From Klebsiella pneumoniae (GTDB lineage Bacteria; Myxococcota_A; UBA796; SXON01), in the NCBI GenBank assembly GCA_945862325.1, contig CAMAXZ010000011.1, positions 1 through 64,000 on the forward strand: 64,000 bases of DNA, given 5' to 3'. The stretch's first letter is position 1. Each line of letters starts with the position of its first letter. The position numbers and the translations under genes are program-made. Shown here piece by piece: positions 7,070 through 16,499 of this stretch. The notes beneath the pieces were generated by a model. It searched no databases, was not told the DNA's origin, and worked only from the letters and a program-made list of their open reading frames with translations.

Positions 7070-10000
7070 ATGTGGGCCTGGGTGTTGTTTTTCCTCGCGG
7101 CGTCGCCGGCGCGCCGCGCCGACGCCGAGGCGCTCCTGGTGTCGGCGAACACGCGTGTCGCCGAGCTGATCGCCGCGGGCGACCCGGCCGCAGCCCTCGG
7201 ACCGGCGCAGGAGGGCGTCGAGGCGGCGCGCGTGCTCGGCACGCGCACGCTCGCGTACGCACGCGCGCTGAGCGACCTCGGCGTCGTCTACGAACGTCTC
7301 GGACGTTACGTCGAGTCCATCGCCGCGCACGAGGTCGCGCTCCGCGTGCGGGTCAGGCACGGGGGCCCCATCCTCCTCGTGTCGATGTCGAACCTCGCGG
7401 CCGCGGTGCAGGGCGGGGGGGACCTCGCGCGGGCGCGCGCCATCTACGAGCAGGCGTGGACCCTGCTCACCACGAACAACGTCCAGGACCCGATCGCGCT
7501 GACGATCGCGTCGAACTATGGGAACCTCCTCGTTCAGCTCGGAGAGCTCGACACCGCGATCGTGCTCCTCCAGTGGGTGCTGTCGAACTACGAGTTGACG
7601 CACCCGGCCGACGCGTTCGAGACGGCGAACGCGTGCATCAACCTGGCGCACGCCCGGCTCGCCAAGGGCGACACCCCCGCGGCGCGTGCGCTCTATACCC
7701 GTGCGCTCGCGGCCGTGCCCGACCACCCCGTCGTGGCGAGCGCGTACGCGTCCTTGGGCAAGATCGAGCTCTACGCTGGCGAAGTCGCCGCAGCGCGGGC
7801 GCACCTCGAGCGCGCCGTGGCCGTGTCGGAGGCGCTCGGCAGCGACCACCCCTACGTCGGGGCGCACCTGCTCGGGCTCGCGGATCTCTACGCGCAGGTC
7901 GGCGACCCCGCGCGGCGGCCGACGATCGACCGGGCGCTCGCCATCCTCACGGAGCCCACGCTCGCGCGCGCGGCCGCCCTCGGGCTGCGTGCGGACCTTC
8001 GCCTGGATGAAGCGGACCTCGCGGGCGCGCGCGCCGACTTCGAGGCCGCGCGCGCCCTCGTCGCCGCGTCGTCCGCCCACGATCCGGGCGACCTCGATTC
8101 GTACGACGCCTCGCTCGCGCTGATCGACGTCGAAGAGGGGCGTTACGCATCGGCACGAGCGAGGATCGACGCGGCGATCGCGGGCGCCGCCGCGCGCCTT
8201 GGGGCCGCGCACCCCGACGTCGCCATGCTGCGCGCCCACCGCGCGCGGATCCGCATGGCCCAGGGCGAGACCCGGGAGGCGCGGACCGAGTACGAGACCG
8301 CCCTCGCGACGATGGAGGCGGCGTGGGGCCCGGACTCGCTCGCGCTGGGCGACACCCTGAGCGCCTACGGGGCGCTCCTGCTCGCGCGCGGCGAGGGGCA
8401 GGACGCGCTCGTCGTCCTTCGGCGAGCCGAGGCGATCCAGCGGCGCGGGAGAGGGGAGGGGTCGCTCGCCACGACCCCCGTGATGCACAACCTCGCCGTC
8501 GCGCTCGGGATGCGCGGCGACTACGCCGCCGCGCGTCGCCTGCTGGAGCAGACCCTCGAGATCGAGCGTTCCGCGTTGGGGAGCGAGCACCCCAACCTCG
8601 CGGCGACGCTGCACAGCCTGGGCATGGTGTCGGCGCTGCAGGGCGACGCGGTCACCGCGCGCACCTGGCTCGAACGGGCGTTGGCGCTGAAGGAGAAGGT
8701 GCTCGGCCCGGATCACCCGGAGCTGGTGCCGACGCTCAGCCTGCTCGGAGACCTGCGCTACGCCGAGGAGCCCGCGGCGGCCGACGCGATCTACCTGCGC
8801 GCGGAGTCCGTCGCGATCACCGCGGGCGTGGGGGGCGCCGCGCTCGCGGACCTCCGCGCGCGGCGCGGCTTCTCGCTCCTCGCCGCCGGGCGTCACGCGG
8901 AGGCGGCGGACGCGTTCCGCGTCGCCTCCGAAGCGGTCGCCGAAGCGAGCGCCGCGACCAACGACACGGCGATCCGCTATCGTTTGTTCGAAGCCGACGT
9001 CTGGCTCGCCGCCGGGGAGCTCGACCGGGCCGCGCGCGTGGTCGAGCGCGTGACGGCGGACGTCGGCCGCGCGCGTGCCCTCGATCCCTCCGTGGCCGTC
9101 GAGGCCGCGGAGCGGCTCGCCACGGTGCTGGAGCGACAGGGGCGCCGGGACGAAGGCCGCGCCGCCGCCGAGCGGGCGTTGCGTCTCGCCGAGGTGTCCC
9201 TCGAGCCGTCGATGCGCGGGCTCTCGGAGCGCGAGCGGGTGCGGCTCGTCGGCGTGCACCGCGCGGCGATGGATCGCTTCCTCGCGCTGCACGATCGCCC
9301 GGAGGACGCGACCCAGGCGTGGGCGGCTGTCCTTCGTTGGAAGGGGGCCGCGCGGCGCTCGATGATCGACACCCGCGTCCGCGCCGACGGGCCCGCGGCC
9401 GAGGTGGTCGAGGCGCTCGCCGCCACGCGCGCGTCCTTGTCGCGCGCGTTGTACGCGACGGAGCGCCCCGCCGGGGCGGAGCTCGCCCGCCTCACCGAGG
9501 AGAAGGAGCGCCTCGAACGTGAGCTCGCGGCGCTCGTGCCCGGCGCGGCCATCGCCGCGTCGACCCCGGCAGACGTCTGCGGCGCGGTGCCGCCCGGGGC
9601 GGCGCTGGTCGACATCGTGCAGACCGCCGCGAGCGACATCGTTGGATACGAGGCGTTCGTCGTTGAGAGTTGCAGCGTGCGCCGCGTGGGTCTCGGCGCC
9701 GCGGGGCCGATCGACGCCGCGGTGGAGCGCTACCGTGCGTTGTTGGCCGCGCGGGCCCCGTCGCGGCGCACGACGAAGGCGGGCGCCGAGCTCCGCGCGT
9801 CGACGTGGGATCGGCTCGGGCTCGCCGGTGACGGCCTGGTCTTGATCGTCCCGGACGGCACCCTCGCGGTGGCGCCCTGGGCCGCATTGCCGGTTGGCGG
9901 GGGCTTCCTCGTCGAGCAGCGCGCGGTCGCACAGCTCGAGAGCGTCGCGGCGCTCGACGCCGCGCGGACGCCCGGCAGCGGCGCGCTCGTGGTCGGCGGC

Positions 10001-10690
10001 GTGGCGTACGGGGCGTTCGACGACGCCGCGCCCGCGTCGTGCGTGTCTGGCTTCGCGCCGCTGCCGGCCACGATGACCGAGGCCCAGGCGGTGGCGGCGC
10101 GGCTCGCGGACGCGACCGTGCTCAGCGGCGCCGACGCGACAGAGCGCGCGGTGTCGGTCGCCGTCGCCGGTCGGCGCTACGTGCACCTCGCGACGCACGG
10201 GTTCTACGCCGGGGACACGTGTCGCGCGGCGCGCTTCTCCGCGGAGCGCAGCGTCGAGGCCGCCGCGGGGATGAACCCGATGCTCCTGTCGGGGATGGCG
10301 CTCGCCGGGGCCAACGCGCGGGACGACGGCGCCGCGGGCGACGGGCTCTGGACGGCGGAGGAGATCGCCGGCCTGGACCTCCGCGCCGCCGAGCTCGTCG
10401 TGCTCTCGGCGTGTGAGTCCGGGCTCGGCGCGCACGAGCCGGGGGAGGGCGTGATGGGTCTTCGCCGTGCATTTTCCATGGCGGGCGCCGGCGCGCTCGT
10501 GCTTACCCTCTGGCCGGTGGAAGACCGCGCGGCGGCCGCGTTGGTCGACGGCCTGTACGCGCATCTGGATCTGGGGCCGGTCGGCGCCTTGCGCGCCGCG
10601 CAGCTCGAAGCGCTGGCCAGCGCCCGCGCGCGGGGCGACGCCGATCCGGGCGCGTGGGGCGCGTTCACGGTGTCCGGGGCGGTGCGATGA
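7070..10690 (+). CDS. Exported TPR-CHAT protease
   Basis: A 1206-aa protein. A short N-terminal hydrophobic stretch (MWAWVLFFLAASPARRA) looks like a signal peptide, so the protein is probably periplasmic. Residues about 30-800 are tandem tetratricopeptide repeats of the long Kinesin-light-chain type (e.g. ALGPDHPELVPTLSLLG). About 840-1206 is a CHAT domain, a caspase-fold peptidase. The catalytic pair is visible: His1043 in HLATHGFY and Cys1115 in LSACESGLG, with the following GEGVMGLRRAF and ALVLTLWPVED strands typical of the family. It overlaps the next gene by 4 bp (ATGA), so it is co-translated with the CHASE2 cyclase. Substrate unknown; the TPRs probably detect a partner. Confidence 0.9.
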   Translation: MWAWVLFFLAASPARRADAEALLVSANTRVAELIAAGDPAAALGPAQEGVEAARVLGTRTLAYARALSDLGVVYERLGRYVESIAAHEVALRVRVRHGGPILLVSMSNLAAAVQGGGDLARARAIYEQAWTLLTTNNVQDPIALTIASNYGNLLVQLGELDTAIVLLQWVLSNYELTHPADAFETANACINLAHARLAKGDTPAARALYTRALAAVPDHPVVASAYASLGKIELYAGEVAAARAHLERAVAVSEALGSDHPYVGAHLLGLADLYAQVGDPARRPTIDRALAILTEPTLARAAALGLRADLRLDEADLAGARADFEAARALVAASSAHDPGDLDSYDASLALIDVEEGRYASARARIDAAIAGAAARLGAAHPDVAMLRAHRARIRMAQGETREARTEYETALATMEAAWGPDSLALGDTLSAYGALLLARGEGQDALVVLRRAEAIQRRGRGEGSLATTPVMHNLAVALGMRGDYAAARRLLEQTLEIERSALGSEHPNLAATLHSLGMVSALQGDAVTARTWLERALALKEKVLGPDHPELVPTLSLLGDLRYAEEPAAADAIYLRAESVAITAGVGGAALADLRARRGFSLLAAGRHAEAADAFRVASEAVAEASAATNDTAIRYRLFEADVWLAAGELDRAARVVERVTADVGRARALDPSVAVEAAERLATVLERQGRRDEGRAAAERALRLAEVSLEPSMRGLSERERVRLVGVHRAAMDRFLALHDRPEDATQAWAAVLRWKGAARRSMIDTRVRADGPAAEVVEALAATRASLSRALYATERPAGAELARLTEEKERLERELAALVPGAAIAASTPADVCGAVPPGAALVDIVQTAASDIVGYEAFVVESCSVRRVGLGAAGPIDAAVERYRALLAARAPSRRTTKAGAELRASTWDRLGLAGDGLVLIVPDGTLAVAPWAALPVGGGFLVEQRAVAQLESVAALDAARTPGSGALVVGGVAYGAFDDAAPASCVSGFAPLPATMTEAQAVAARLADATVLSGADATERAVSVAVAGRRYVHLATHGFYAGDTCRAARFSAERSVEAAAGMNPMLLSGMALAGANARDDGAAGDGLWTAEEIAGLDLRAAELVVLSACESGLGAHEPGEGVMGLRRAFSMAGAGALVLTLWPVEDRAAAALVDGLYAHLDLGPVGALRAAQLEALASARARGDADPGAWGAFTVSGAVR

Positions 10691-12504
10691 CGCGCGCGAT
10701 CTGGCCGATCGGCCTCGGTTTCTTGGTCGCGCTCCTGGTAGAGCTCGGCGGGCTCGCCGCCGGCGCGGACACGCGGCTGCTCGACCTGGGGCACCGCCTC
10801 GCGGGCCCGCGGATCGTCCCGTCCGACCTCGTCATCGTGGCGATCGACGACGAGAGCGTGCGGCGGGAGCGCGATCCTCTGGTGTTCTGGGGGCCGCACT
10901 TCGCCGCCGTGCTGGTCGCCCTGCGCGAGGCGGGGGTCACGGCGGTGGCGATGGACCTGCTGCTCCTCGAGAGCGCGGAGACCTGGTTCGCCCGGCACGA
11001 CCTGGGTGAGCTGCCCCAGAGTCGCACGCTCGATGCGCCCCTCCGCGCCGAGCTCGCGCGGGGCGCGGTCGTCCTCGCGTCGAGCCATCGCGTCGAGGGA
11101 GCGGAGATCGTCCGCGATCTTCCTTCGATCGACACCCGGGTCGTCCTGCCGGAACCCCTCGCGCTCATCGGCCTGACCGACCTTCCGCTCGACCCCGACA
11201 ACGCGCTGCGGCGCTTCCACCCCGCGCCGCTCGCGGGGGCCGAGGGCCCGCAGCTCGCGCTCACCCTCGCCGCCGCCCTCCGGCACCTCTCCCTGGACCC
11301 CGGCGCGCAGCGCTGGGACATCGCCGGGCGCACGGTGTCGCGCAGCCGCGAGGCCGTACCCGTGGCGTGGGCCGGCCCGCCCGGCACGATGCCGACCGTG
11401 CCGTTCTGGCGCCTCCGCGAGGGCGTGATGACCGAGGACGAACGTCGATCGCTCGGTGGACGTGTCGCGTTGATGGGGGTCACGTTCGCGGCCTCCGGGG
11501 ACTGGGTGGAGACGCCCTACGGAGACATGCGCGGCGTCGAGGCCCAGGCCAACGTCCTCCACACGCTGCTGTCCGGGCGCCGCCCGTGGAGCCCGCCCCG
11601 GGCCGCGCGGCTCGCGGCGTACGGGCTCCTCGGCGGCCTCGGCGCGTCCGCGGCGCTGTTCGGCGGCTGGGGGGTCGCGGCGGCCGCGGGGGCGCTCGCC
11701 GCCGGCGCCGGGCCGGCGTGTGCGTTGTGGGGCATCCACCTCGATCTTGCGCTTCCGGGCGCCTCCGCGGCCGCGTCGGCCGTGCTCGCGATCGCCGCCG
11801 CCGGCGGCCTGCGGCTCGCGTGGACGCAGCGGGAGAGCTCGGTCCTGCGAACCTTGTTCGGCCGGTACGTGTCGCGCGGCGTGCTCGACCGCGTGATCGC
11901 CGACCCCCGCCTCGCCGGGGTCGGTGGCGAGCGACGCCACGTCGCCGTGTTGTTCTCCGACGTCATGGGGTTCACGTCGGTGTCCGAGCGGGTCGGGCCC
12001 GAGGCGGTGTTCGCCTTCGTGAACGGCTGGTTCGAAGTCGGATGTCGCCCGATCCTGGAGCAAGGCGGCGAGGTCGACAAGTTCATCGGCGACGCGATCA
12101 TGGCGCGTTGGGGGGCCCCAGCGGCGGTGACGGACCCCGAGCTGCGGGCGGTCCGCGCGGCGCTCGGCATGGCCGAGGCGGCGGTGCGCTACCGCGCGGC
12201 AGCCGAGGAGCGCTTCGGGATCCCGGGCTTCGACGTGGGGATCGCGGTGCACGCCGGGCCGGCGGTGGCGGGCAACATCGGGCTCGAGGAGCGCGTCGAG
12301 TACACGGTGATCGGCGACACGGTGAACACCGCGGCGCGCATGGAGGGCCTCACGCGGTCGGTCGGCGCGCGGGTGCTCGTCAGCGACGCGATCGTGCGCG
12401 TGCTCGGCGACCGGCTGGTGCTCGGCAAGCGGGCGGAGCTGCCGGTGAAGGGCAAGGCCGCGGCGATCGTCGTACACGAGTTACTCGGGTTGAAAGACGC
12501 ATGA
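10687..12504 (+). CDS. CHASE2-domain class III adenylate cyclase
   Basis: A 605-aa membrane receptor cyclase. An N-terminal helix (residues 4-22) is followed by a CHASE2 extracytoplasmic sensor (about 25-290; LVIVAIDDESVRRE, AVAMDLLLLE). Next come membrane helices at about 303-380, then a class III nucleotide cyclase from about 416. The cyclase residues are all present: metal Asp425 (LFSDVMGF) and Asp469, adenine-specifying Lys465 (DKFIGD) with Thr540, and transition-state Asn547 and Arg551. Lys/Thr indicates a class IIIb adenylate cyclase, so the product should be cAMP. The start ATG overlaps the CHAT stop and the stop overlaps the next start, giving a three-gene coupled unit. Confidence 0.9.
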   Translation: MTRAIWPIGLGFLVALLVELGGLAAGADTRLLDLGHRLAGPRIVPSDLVIVAIDDESVRRERDPLVFWGPHFAAVLVALREAGVTAVAMDLLLLESAETWFARHDLGELPQSRTLDAPLRAELARGAVVLASSHRVEGAEIVRDLPSIDTRVVLPEPLALIGLTDLPLDPDNALRRFHPAPLAGAEGPQLALTLAAALRHLSLDPGAQRWDIAGRTVSRSREAVPVAWAGPPGTMPTVPFWRLREGVMTEDERRSLGGRVALMGVTFAASGDWVETPYGDMRGVEAQANVLHTLLSGRRPWSPPRAARLAAYGLLGGLGASAALFGGWGVAAAAGALAAGAGPACALWGIHLDLALPGASAAASAVLAIAAAGGLRLAWTQRESSVLRTLFGRYVSRGVLDRVIADPRLAGVGGERRHVAVLFSDVMGFTSVSERVGPEAVFAFVNGWFEVGCRPILEQGGEVDKFIGDAIMARWGAPAAVTDPELRAVRAALGMAEAAVRYRAAAEERFGIPGFDVGIAVHAGPAVAGNIGLEERVEYTVIGDTVNTAARMEGLTRSVGARVLVSDAIVRVLGDRLVLGKRAELPVKGKAAAIVVHELLGLKDA

Positions 12505-13091
12505 TCCTCGGCCTGCTCCTCTCCGTCGCCCTGGCCGCGCCGCCCGACGCGGGGCTGTCGGTAGGCGTCGTCGGCCCCGTGACGTGCAACGGCGCGCCGA
12601 TCGTGCCCTACATGAAGCTCCGGGTCGGAGACACGGTCCAGGTGCCCGCGGGCGCCAGCGTCGAGCTCGTGCTGTTCGGCTCCGGCACGCGGGAGAGCTG
12701 GAAGGGCCCGGCGCGCTTCGTCGTGGGCGCCGACGCGTCGAAGGCCGTCGGCGCGGCGCAGGTGACCTCGAAGCCCGGATCCCCCGAGATCGGCGAGCGG
12801 CTGAGGGACGTTCCGGAGCTGGTCGCGGCGGCGTCGCGCGATCGGGCGGGTCAGCACGTGGTGCGCGGCACTGCGCCCGAGGCGCCCGAGCTCAGCCCCG
12901 AAGAAGTGGCCGAGCTCGCCGCGGCGCGCGAGACCTGGGCGGCGATGCGCCGCGTCGCGGAGCCGACCGACGTCCTGGCGGATGTGTACCTGGCTACGGT
13001 CCTGCTGGGTTTGGGGCGACGCGAGGAGGCGGCGAGGCTGCTGTCGGACGCGCAGGCGCGGTGTGGCGCGTGCGTGCTCCCCGGTTGGTGA
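12501..13091 (+). CDS. Exported FecR-like domain protein
   Basis: A 196-aa protein with a signal peptide (MILGLLLSVALAAPP). It has a beta region at about 20-90 resembling FecR-type domains (LRVGDTVQVPAGASVELVLFGSGTRESWKGPARFVV), then a helical tail (EEVAELAAARETWAAMRR; LATVLLGLGRREEAARLL) that may be a single TPR-like hairpin. It is joined to the cyclase gene by an ATGA overlap. FecR-like proteins often appear beside CHAT and CHASE2 genes, and the three probably form a periplasmic sensing complex; that role is inferred. The FecR match is by pattern only. Confidence 0.7.
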   Translation: MILGLLLSVALAAPPDAGLSVGVVGPVTCNGAPIVPYMKLRVGDTVQVPAGASVELVLFGSGTRESWKGPARFVVGADASKAVGAAQVTSKPGSPEIGERLRDVPELVAAASRDRAGQHVVRGTAPEAPELSPEEVAELAAARETWAAMRRVAEPTDVLADVYLATVLLGLGRREEAARLLSDAQARCGACVLPGW

Positions 13092-13112
13092 GCGCGGCCG
13101 GGGTTGTCGCGT

Positions 13113-13141
13113 TTGTGTTGCGTGCGTTCATCGCGTATAGT
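13113..13141 (+). promoter_or_regulatory. Probable sigma-70-type promoter for the gene at 13165
   Basis: TTGTGT (13113-13118), a 17-bp spacer and TATAGT (13136-13141) give a good vegetative promoter pattern. It sits in a 73-bp gap of unusually AT-rich bases for this window, 23 bp before the ATG at 13165. It separates the CHAT/cyclase unit from the downstream lipoprotein genes. Confidence 0.5.
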
Positions 13142-13164
13142 GCGCGCGGGGCGGAGGGCCCTGC

Positions 13165-13836
13165 ATGCGCGGTGGCGGCGGTTGGAGGTTCGGGTTGTTC
13201 GCGGTCGTCCTGGCCTGTTCGAGCCCGTCTCCGTCGGTCCCTCCGGGCACGTGGGCCAATGTGGGCCCTGCCCGCGTCGAGGCGGTGCTTCACGGCGAAG
13301 GCCGGGCCTACCTTCGCGTCGCCGAGGGGCCGTTCACCTTCTGGGCCAGCGTGCCCGACCTGAAGGTGTCGCCCGGTGACTTCGTGCTGCTCGGCAAGGG
13401 GCCGCTCGCGTACGGTGTTCGGAGCGGCGAGGCCAACCGTCTGTTCGACGCGATCACCCTCATCGAAGAGGTGGCCGTCGTCGACGAGGCCACCGCGAAC
13501 GCGGCGATCAAGCTCGATCCGGTGGAGGGGGGCCTCGACGTCGCGACGGTGTACGCCCGCCGTCGGGAGCTCTCGGGTACGGGCGTGATCGTACGCGGCC
13601 GTGTCGTGAAGGCCGCGAAGAACGTGCAGGGCACCAACTGGTACCACCTCGCCGACGGCACCCGCGGCCCCGGCGACGACGAAGGCGACCTCACGGTCAC
13701 CAGCGCCGCCGACCTCTCGGTGGGTCAGGTGGTCGTCGCCACCGGGCCCCTGACGATCGACAAGGATCTGGGCTTCGGCTATTTCTACGCCGCGCTCATC
13801 GAAGGTGCGACGGTCGTGGAGGACACGCTTCCATGA
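13165..13836 (+). CDS. Lipoprotein with OB-fold-like domain
   Basis: A 223-aa protein with a lipobox at VVLACSS (Cys18). The first half is an unrecognised beta domain. The second half (about 120-215) reads like the small OB-fold proteins annotated 'nucleic-acid-binding-like' near cytochromes: GVIVRGRVVKAAKNVQGTNWYHLADGT, DLTVTSAADLSVGQVVVATG, DLGFGYFYAALIEGATV. The lipoprotein signal argues against a role with nucleic acid; an envelope ligand-binding role is more likely. It overlaps the next gene by 4 bp (ATGA). Confidence 0.65.
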   Translation: MRGGGGWRFGLFAVVLACSSPSPSVPPGTWANVGPARVEAVLHGEGRAYLRVAEGPFTFWASVPDLKVSPGDFVLLGKGPLAYGVRSGEANRLFDAITLIEEVAVVDEATANAAIKLDPVEGGLDVATVYARRRELSGTGVIVRGRVVKAAKNVQGTNWYHLADGTRGPGDDEGDLTVTSAADLSVGQVVVATGPLTIDKDLGFGYFYAALIEGATVVEDTLP

Positions 13837-14522
13837 TCGTGGCCGCGCTCCTCCTCGGGTGTGCGTCGGCGCCCGACTCCGGCGGCACGGTCGCCGCTTC
13901 TCGCGAAGACCCCGTCACCGTGTCCCCGTACGCCACGCGCTACGGCCTCACTGTGGGGCGCTCGACCCACGAAGACGTCATGGCGTGGATCGACCTTCAC
14001 GGCCTCGCGTGCGATCGATTCCCTTCGCCCACCCGCACGAGCTTCACGTATCGGTGCGAGGGCGACCTCCCGGTGGCCCTCCTCGCCGACCGCACGATCC
14101 GTGGCCGCCTGGCGCAGATCCTCGTGGCGCGTCCCGAGGACGCGCCGATCCACCACTTCAGCACGGCGCGGCGCTACAGCGTGCCAGAAGACGCCATCGC
14201 GGACTTCACGTCGTCCATCGCCGCGATCGAGGCTGAGCTCGGTCCCCCGGGGAAGCTCAAGCCGATCGTCGATCCGTCCGACGTGTCGCGCGGCCTCGCC
14301 CGGTTTGCCGGGGAGTGGACGCGCGACGGGCTCCACGTCACGGTGGTGCTCCTCAAGGCGACCGGCGATTATGTGACCGTGACCGAGACGTGGGCGTCAC
14401 CGACGCTCGCGGCGCGTGTGGTCGAGCGTCCCCGCGACGGCTCGGTCCAGGGCGGCGACGGCAAGCGGCCGCCCGGCTGGAACCCCCACGTGTCCACCAC
14501 CCCCACCCTGTCCACACGCTGA
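13833..14522 (+). CDS. Lipoprotein of unknown function
   Basis: A 229-aa protein with a short signal and lipobox (LLLGCAS, Cys10). The body has a repeated pattern of short strands and helices (GLTVGRSTHEDVMAWIDLHGLACDRF; STARRYSVPEDAIADFTSSIAAIEAELG) reminiscent of small periplasmic SmpA/OmlA-like folds, where a 'vGxst.edV..wl' turn precedes a helix. I do not assign a family. It is translationally coupled to the OB-fold lipoprotein by ATGA and followed 18 bp later by the di-globin lipoprotein, so all three may be one operon. Confidence 0.6.
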   Translation: MIVAALLLGCASAPDSGGTVAASREDPVTVSPYATRYGLTVGRSTHEDVMAWIDLHGLACDRFPSPTRTSFTYRCEGDLPVALLADRTIRGRLAQILVARPEDAPIHHFSTARRYSVPEDAIADFTSSIAAIEAELGPPGKLKPIVDPSDVSRGLARFAGEWTRDGLHVTVVLLKATGDYVTVTETWASPTLAARVVERPRDGSVQGGDGKRPPGWNPHVSTTPTLSTR

Positions 14523-14540
14523 TTCGACCTGGAGACAATC

Positions 14541-15473
<933 letters not shown>

Positions 15474-15509
15474 TCAGCCCGGCGCGCCTTCGCGTCGGCT
15501 TCTGTAGCT

Positions 15510-15539
15510 CCGCTGACGACGTACGGACGTCGTCGGCGG
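15510..15539. terminator. Strong hairpin after the di-globin gene
   Basis: Arms CCGCTGACGACGT and ACGTCGTCGGCGG pair over 13 bp with one G-T wobble and a 4-base loop (ACGG). It lies 37 bp after the stop at 15473 and 36 bp before the next start. No T-run follows, so it may be an RNA-stabilising hairpin or a weak terminator. Confidence 0.45.
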
Positions 15540-15575
15540 CGCTCCGCGTCGAGCGAGTAAGGGGGCCCTTCCGAG

Positions 15576-16427
15576 GTGCCCGTGTCCGCTGCGCTCGTGC
15601 TCGTCCTCCCCGCGCTCGCTGTGTCGCCCTCCGACCCGGCGAGCGTGCTCAACAGCCCCCGCGCCGACGGCACCGCGCACGACGTGCGGGTTCGCCTCGG
15701 CGCCGAGATCGGCATCGTCGCCCCCGTTTCACACGTGATCACGTACGGCAAGGACGGGACCGAGTTCGACTACGTGGAAGAGGGCGGGCAGGACGTGCTC
15801 TTCCCCTTCGCGCGCTTCGGCGTCGACCTCGACGCAGGCAAGCGGCACACCTTCGTCCTCCTTTATCAGCCGCTCGATCTCCGCACGTCGGTCACGCTCG
15901 AGCGCGACGTCCGTTGGGACGGGGTCGACTTCCCCGAGGGCACACCCGTCGAGCTGCGCTACGGGTTCAGCTTCTGGCGCGGGAGCTGGATGTACGACCT
16001 CCTGCCCGGCCCCGAGCGCGAGGCCACCATCGGCGGTTCCCTCCAGATCCGCAACGCCAACCTCGAGATCACCTCGACCGACGGCGAGCTCCGGAGCGTC
16101 AACCGTGACGTGGGCCCGGTGCCGCTCATCAAGTCGCGCTTTCGTTGGCCGCTCTCCAACGAGGGGTGGTTCGGCGCGGAGCTCGACGCCGCGTGGGCGC
16201 CCATTCGCTACATCAACGGGTCTGACTCCGACGTCGAGGGCGTGCTCGTCGACCTCTCGGCGCGCGCGGGCACCGAGCTGCGCCCCGGCGTGGACTTCTT
16301 CATGAACGTCCGGTACTTCGCCGGCGGCGCGGTGGGCACCAGCAGCAACGCCACGCCGCCCGGCGACGGGTTCAGCGAGAACTGGCTGCACTTCCTGACG
16401 TTGTCGGCGGGGTTCGCGGTGAGGTAG
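15576..16427 (+). CDS. Probable outer-membrane beta-barrel protein
   Basis: A 283-aa exported protein with a short signal (VSAALVLVLPALA). It is composed of alternating strands typical of small outer-membrane barrels: VRVRLGAEIGIVAPVSHVI, HTFVLLYQPLDLRT, ELRYGFSFWRGSWMYDL, GWFGAELDAAWAPIRYI, GVDFFMNVRYFAGGAVG. It ends LHFLTLSAGFAVR, close to the usual C-terminal strand but ending in Arg rather than Phe. The GTG start at 15576 follows an AGGGGG site. No specific family is recognised and it has no obvious partner. Confidence 0.6.
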   Translation: MPVSAALVLVLPALAVSPSDPASVLNSPRADGTAHDVRVRLGAEIGIVAPVSHVITYGKDGTEFDYVEEGGQDVLFPFARFGVDLDAGKRHTFVLLYQPLDLRTSVTLERDVRWDGVDFPEGTPVELRYGFSFWRGSWMYDLLPGPEREATIGGSLQIRNANLEITSTDGELRSVNRDVGPVPLIKSRFRWPLSNEGWFGAELDAAWAPIRYINGSDSDVEGVLVDLSARAGTELRPGVDFFMNVRYFAGGAVGTSSNATPPGDGFSENWLHFLTLSAGFAVR

Positions 16428-16499
16428 GGTGGGGCCGAGGACGGGGGGACCGGAAGCCGCCGAGCATGAGCTTGTCGATGCGGAAGGCCATCGGAGTCC

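Noticed and set aside
16443..16491. Minus-strand ATG frame starting MAFRIDKLMLGGF just after the Rossmann-fold gene
   Set aside because: It runs only 39 codons, turns into Arg/Pro-rich shadow sequence across the end of the beta-barrel gene, and matches nothing I recognise.
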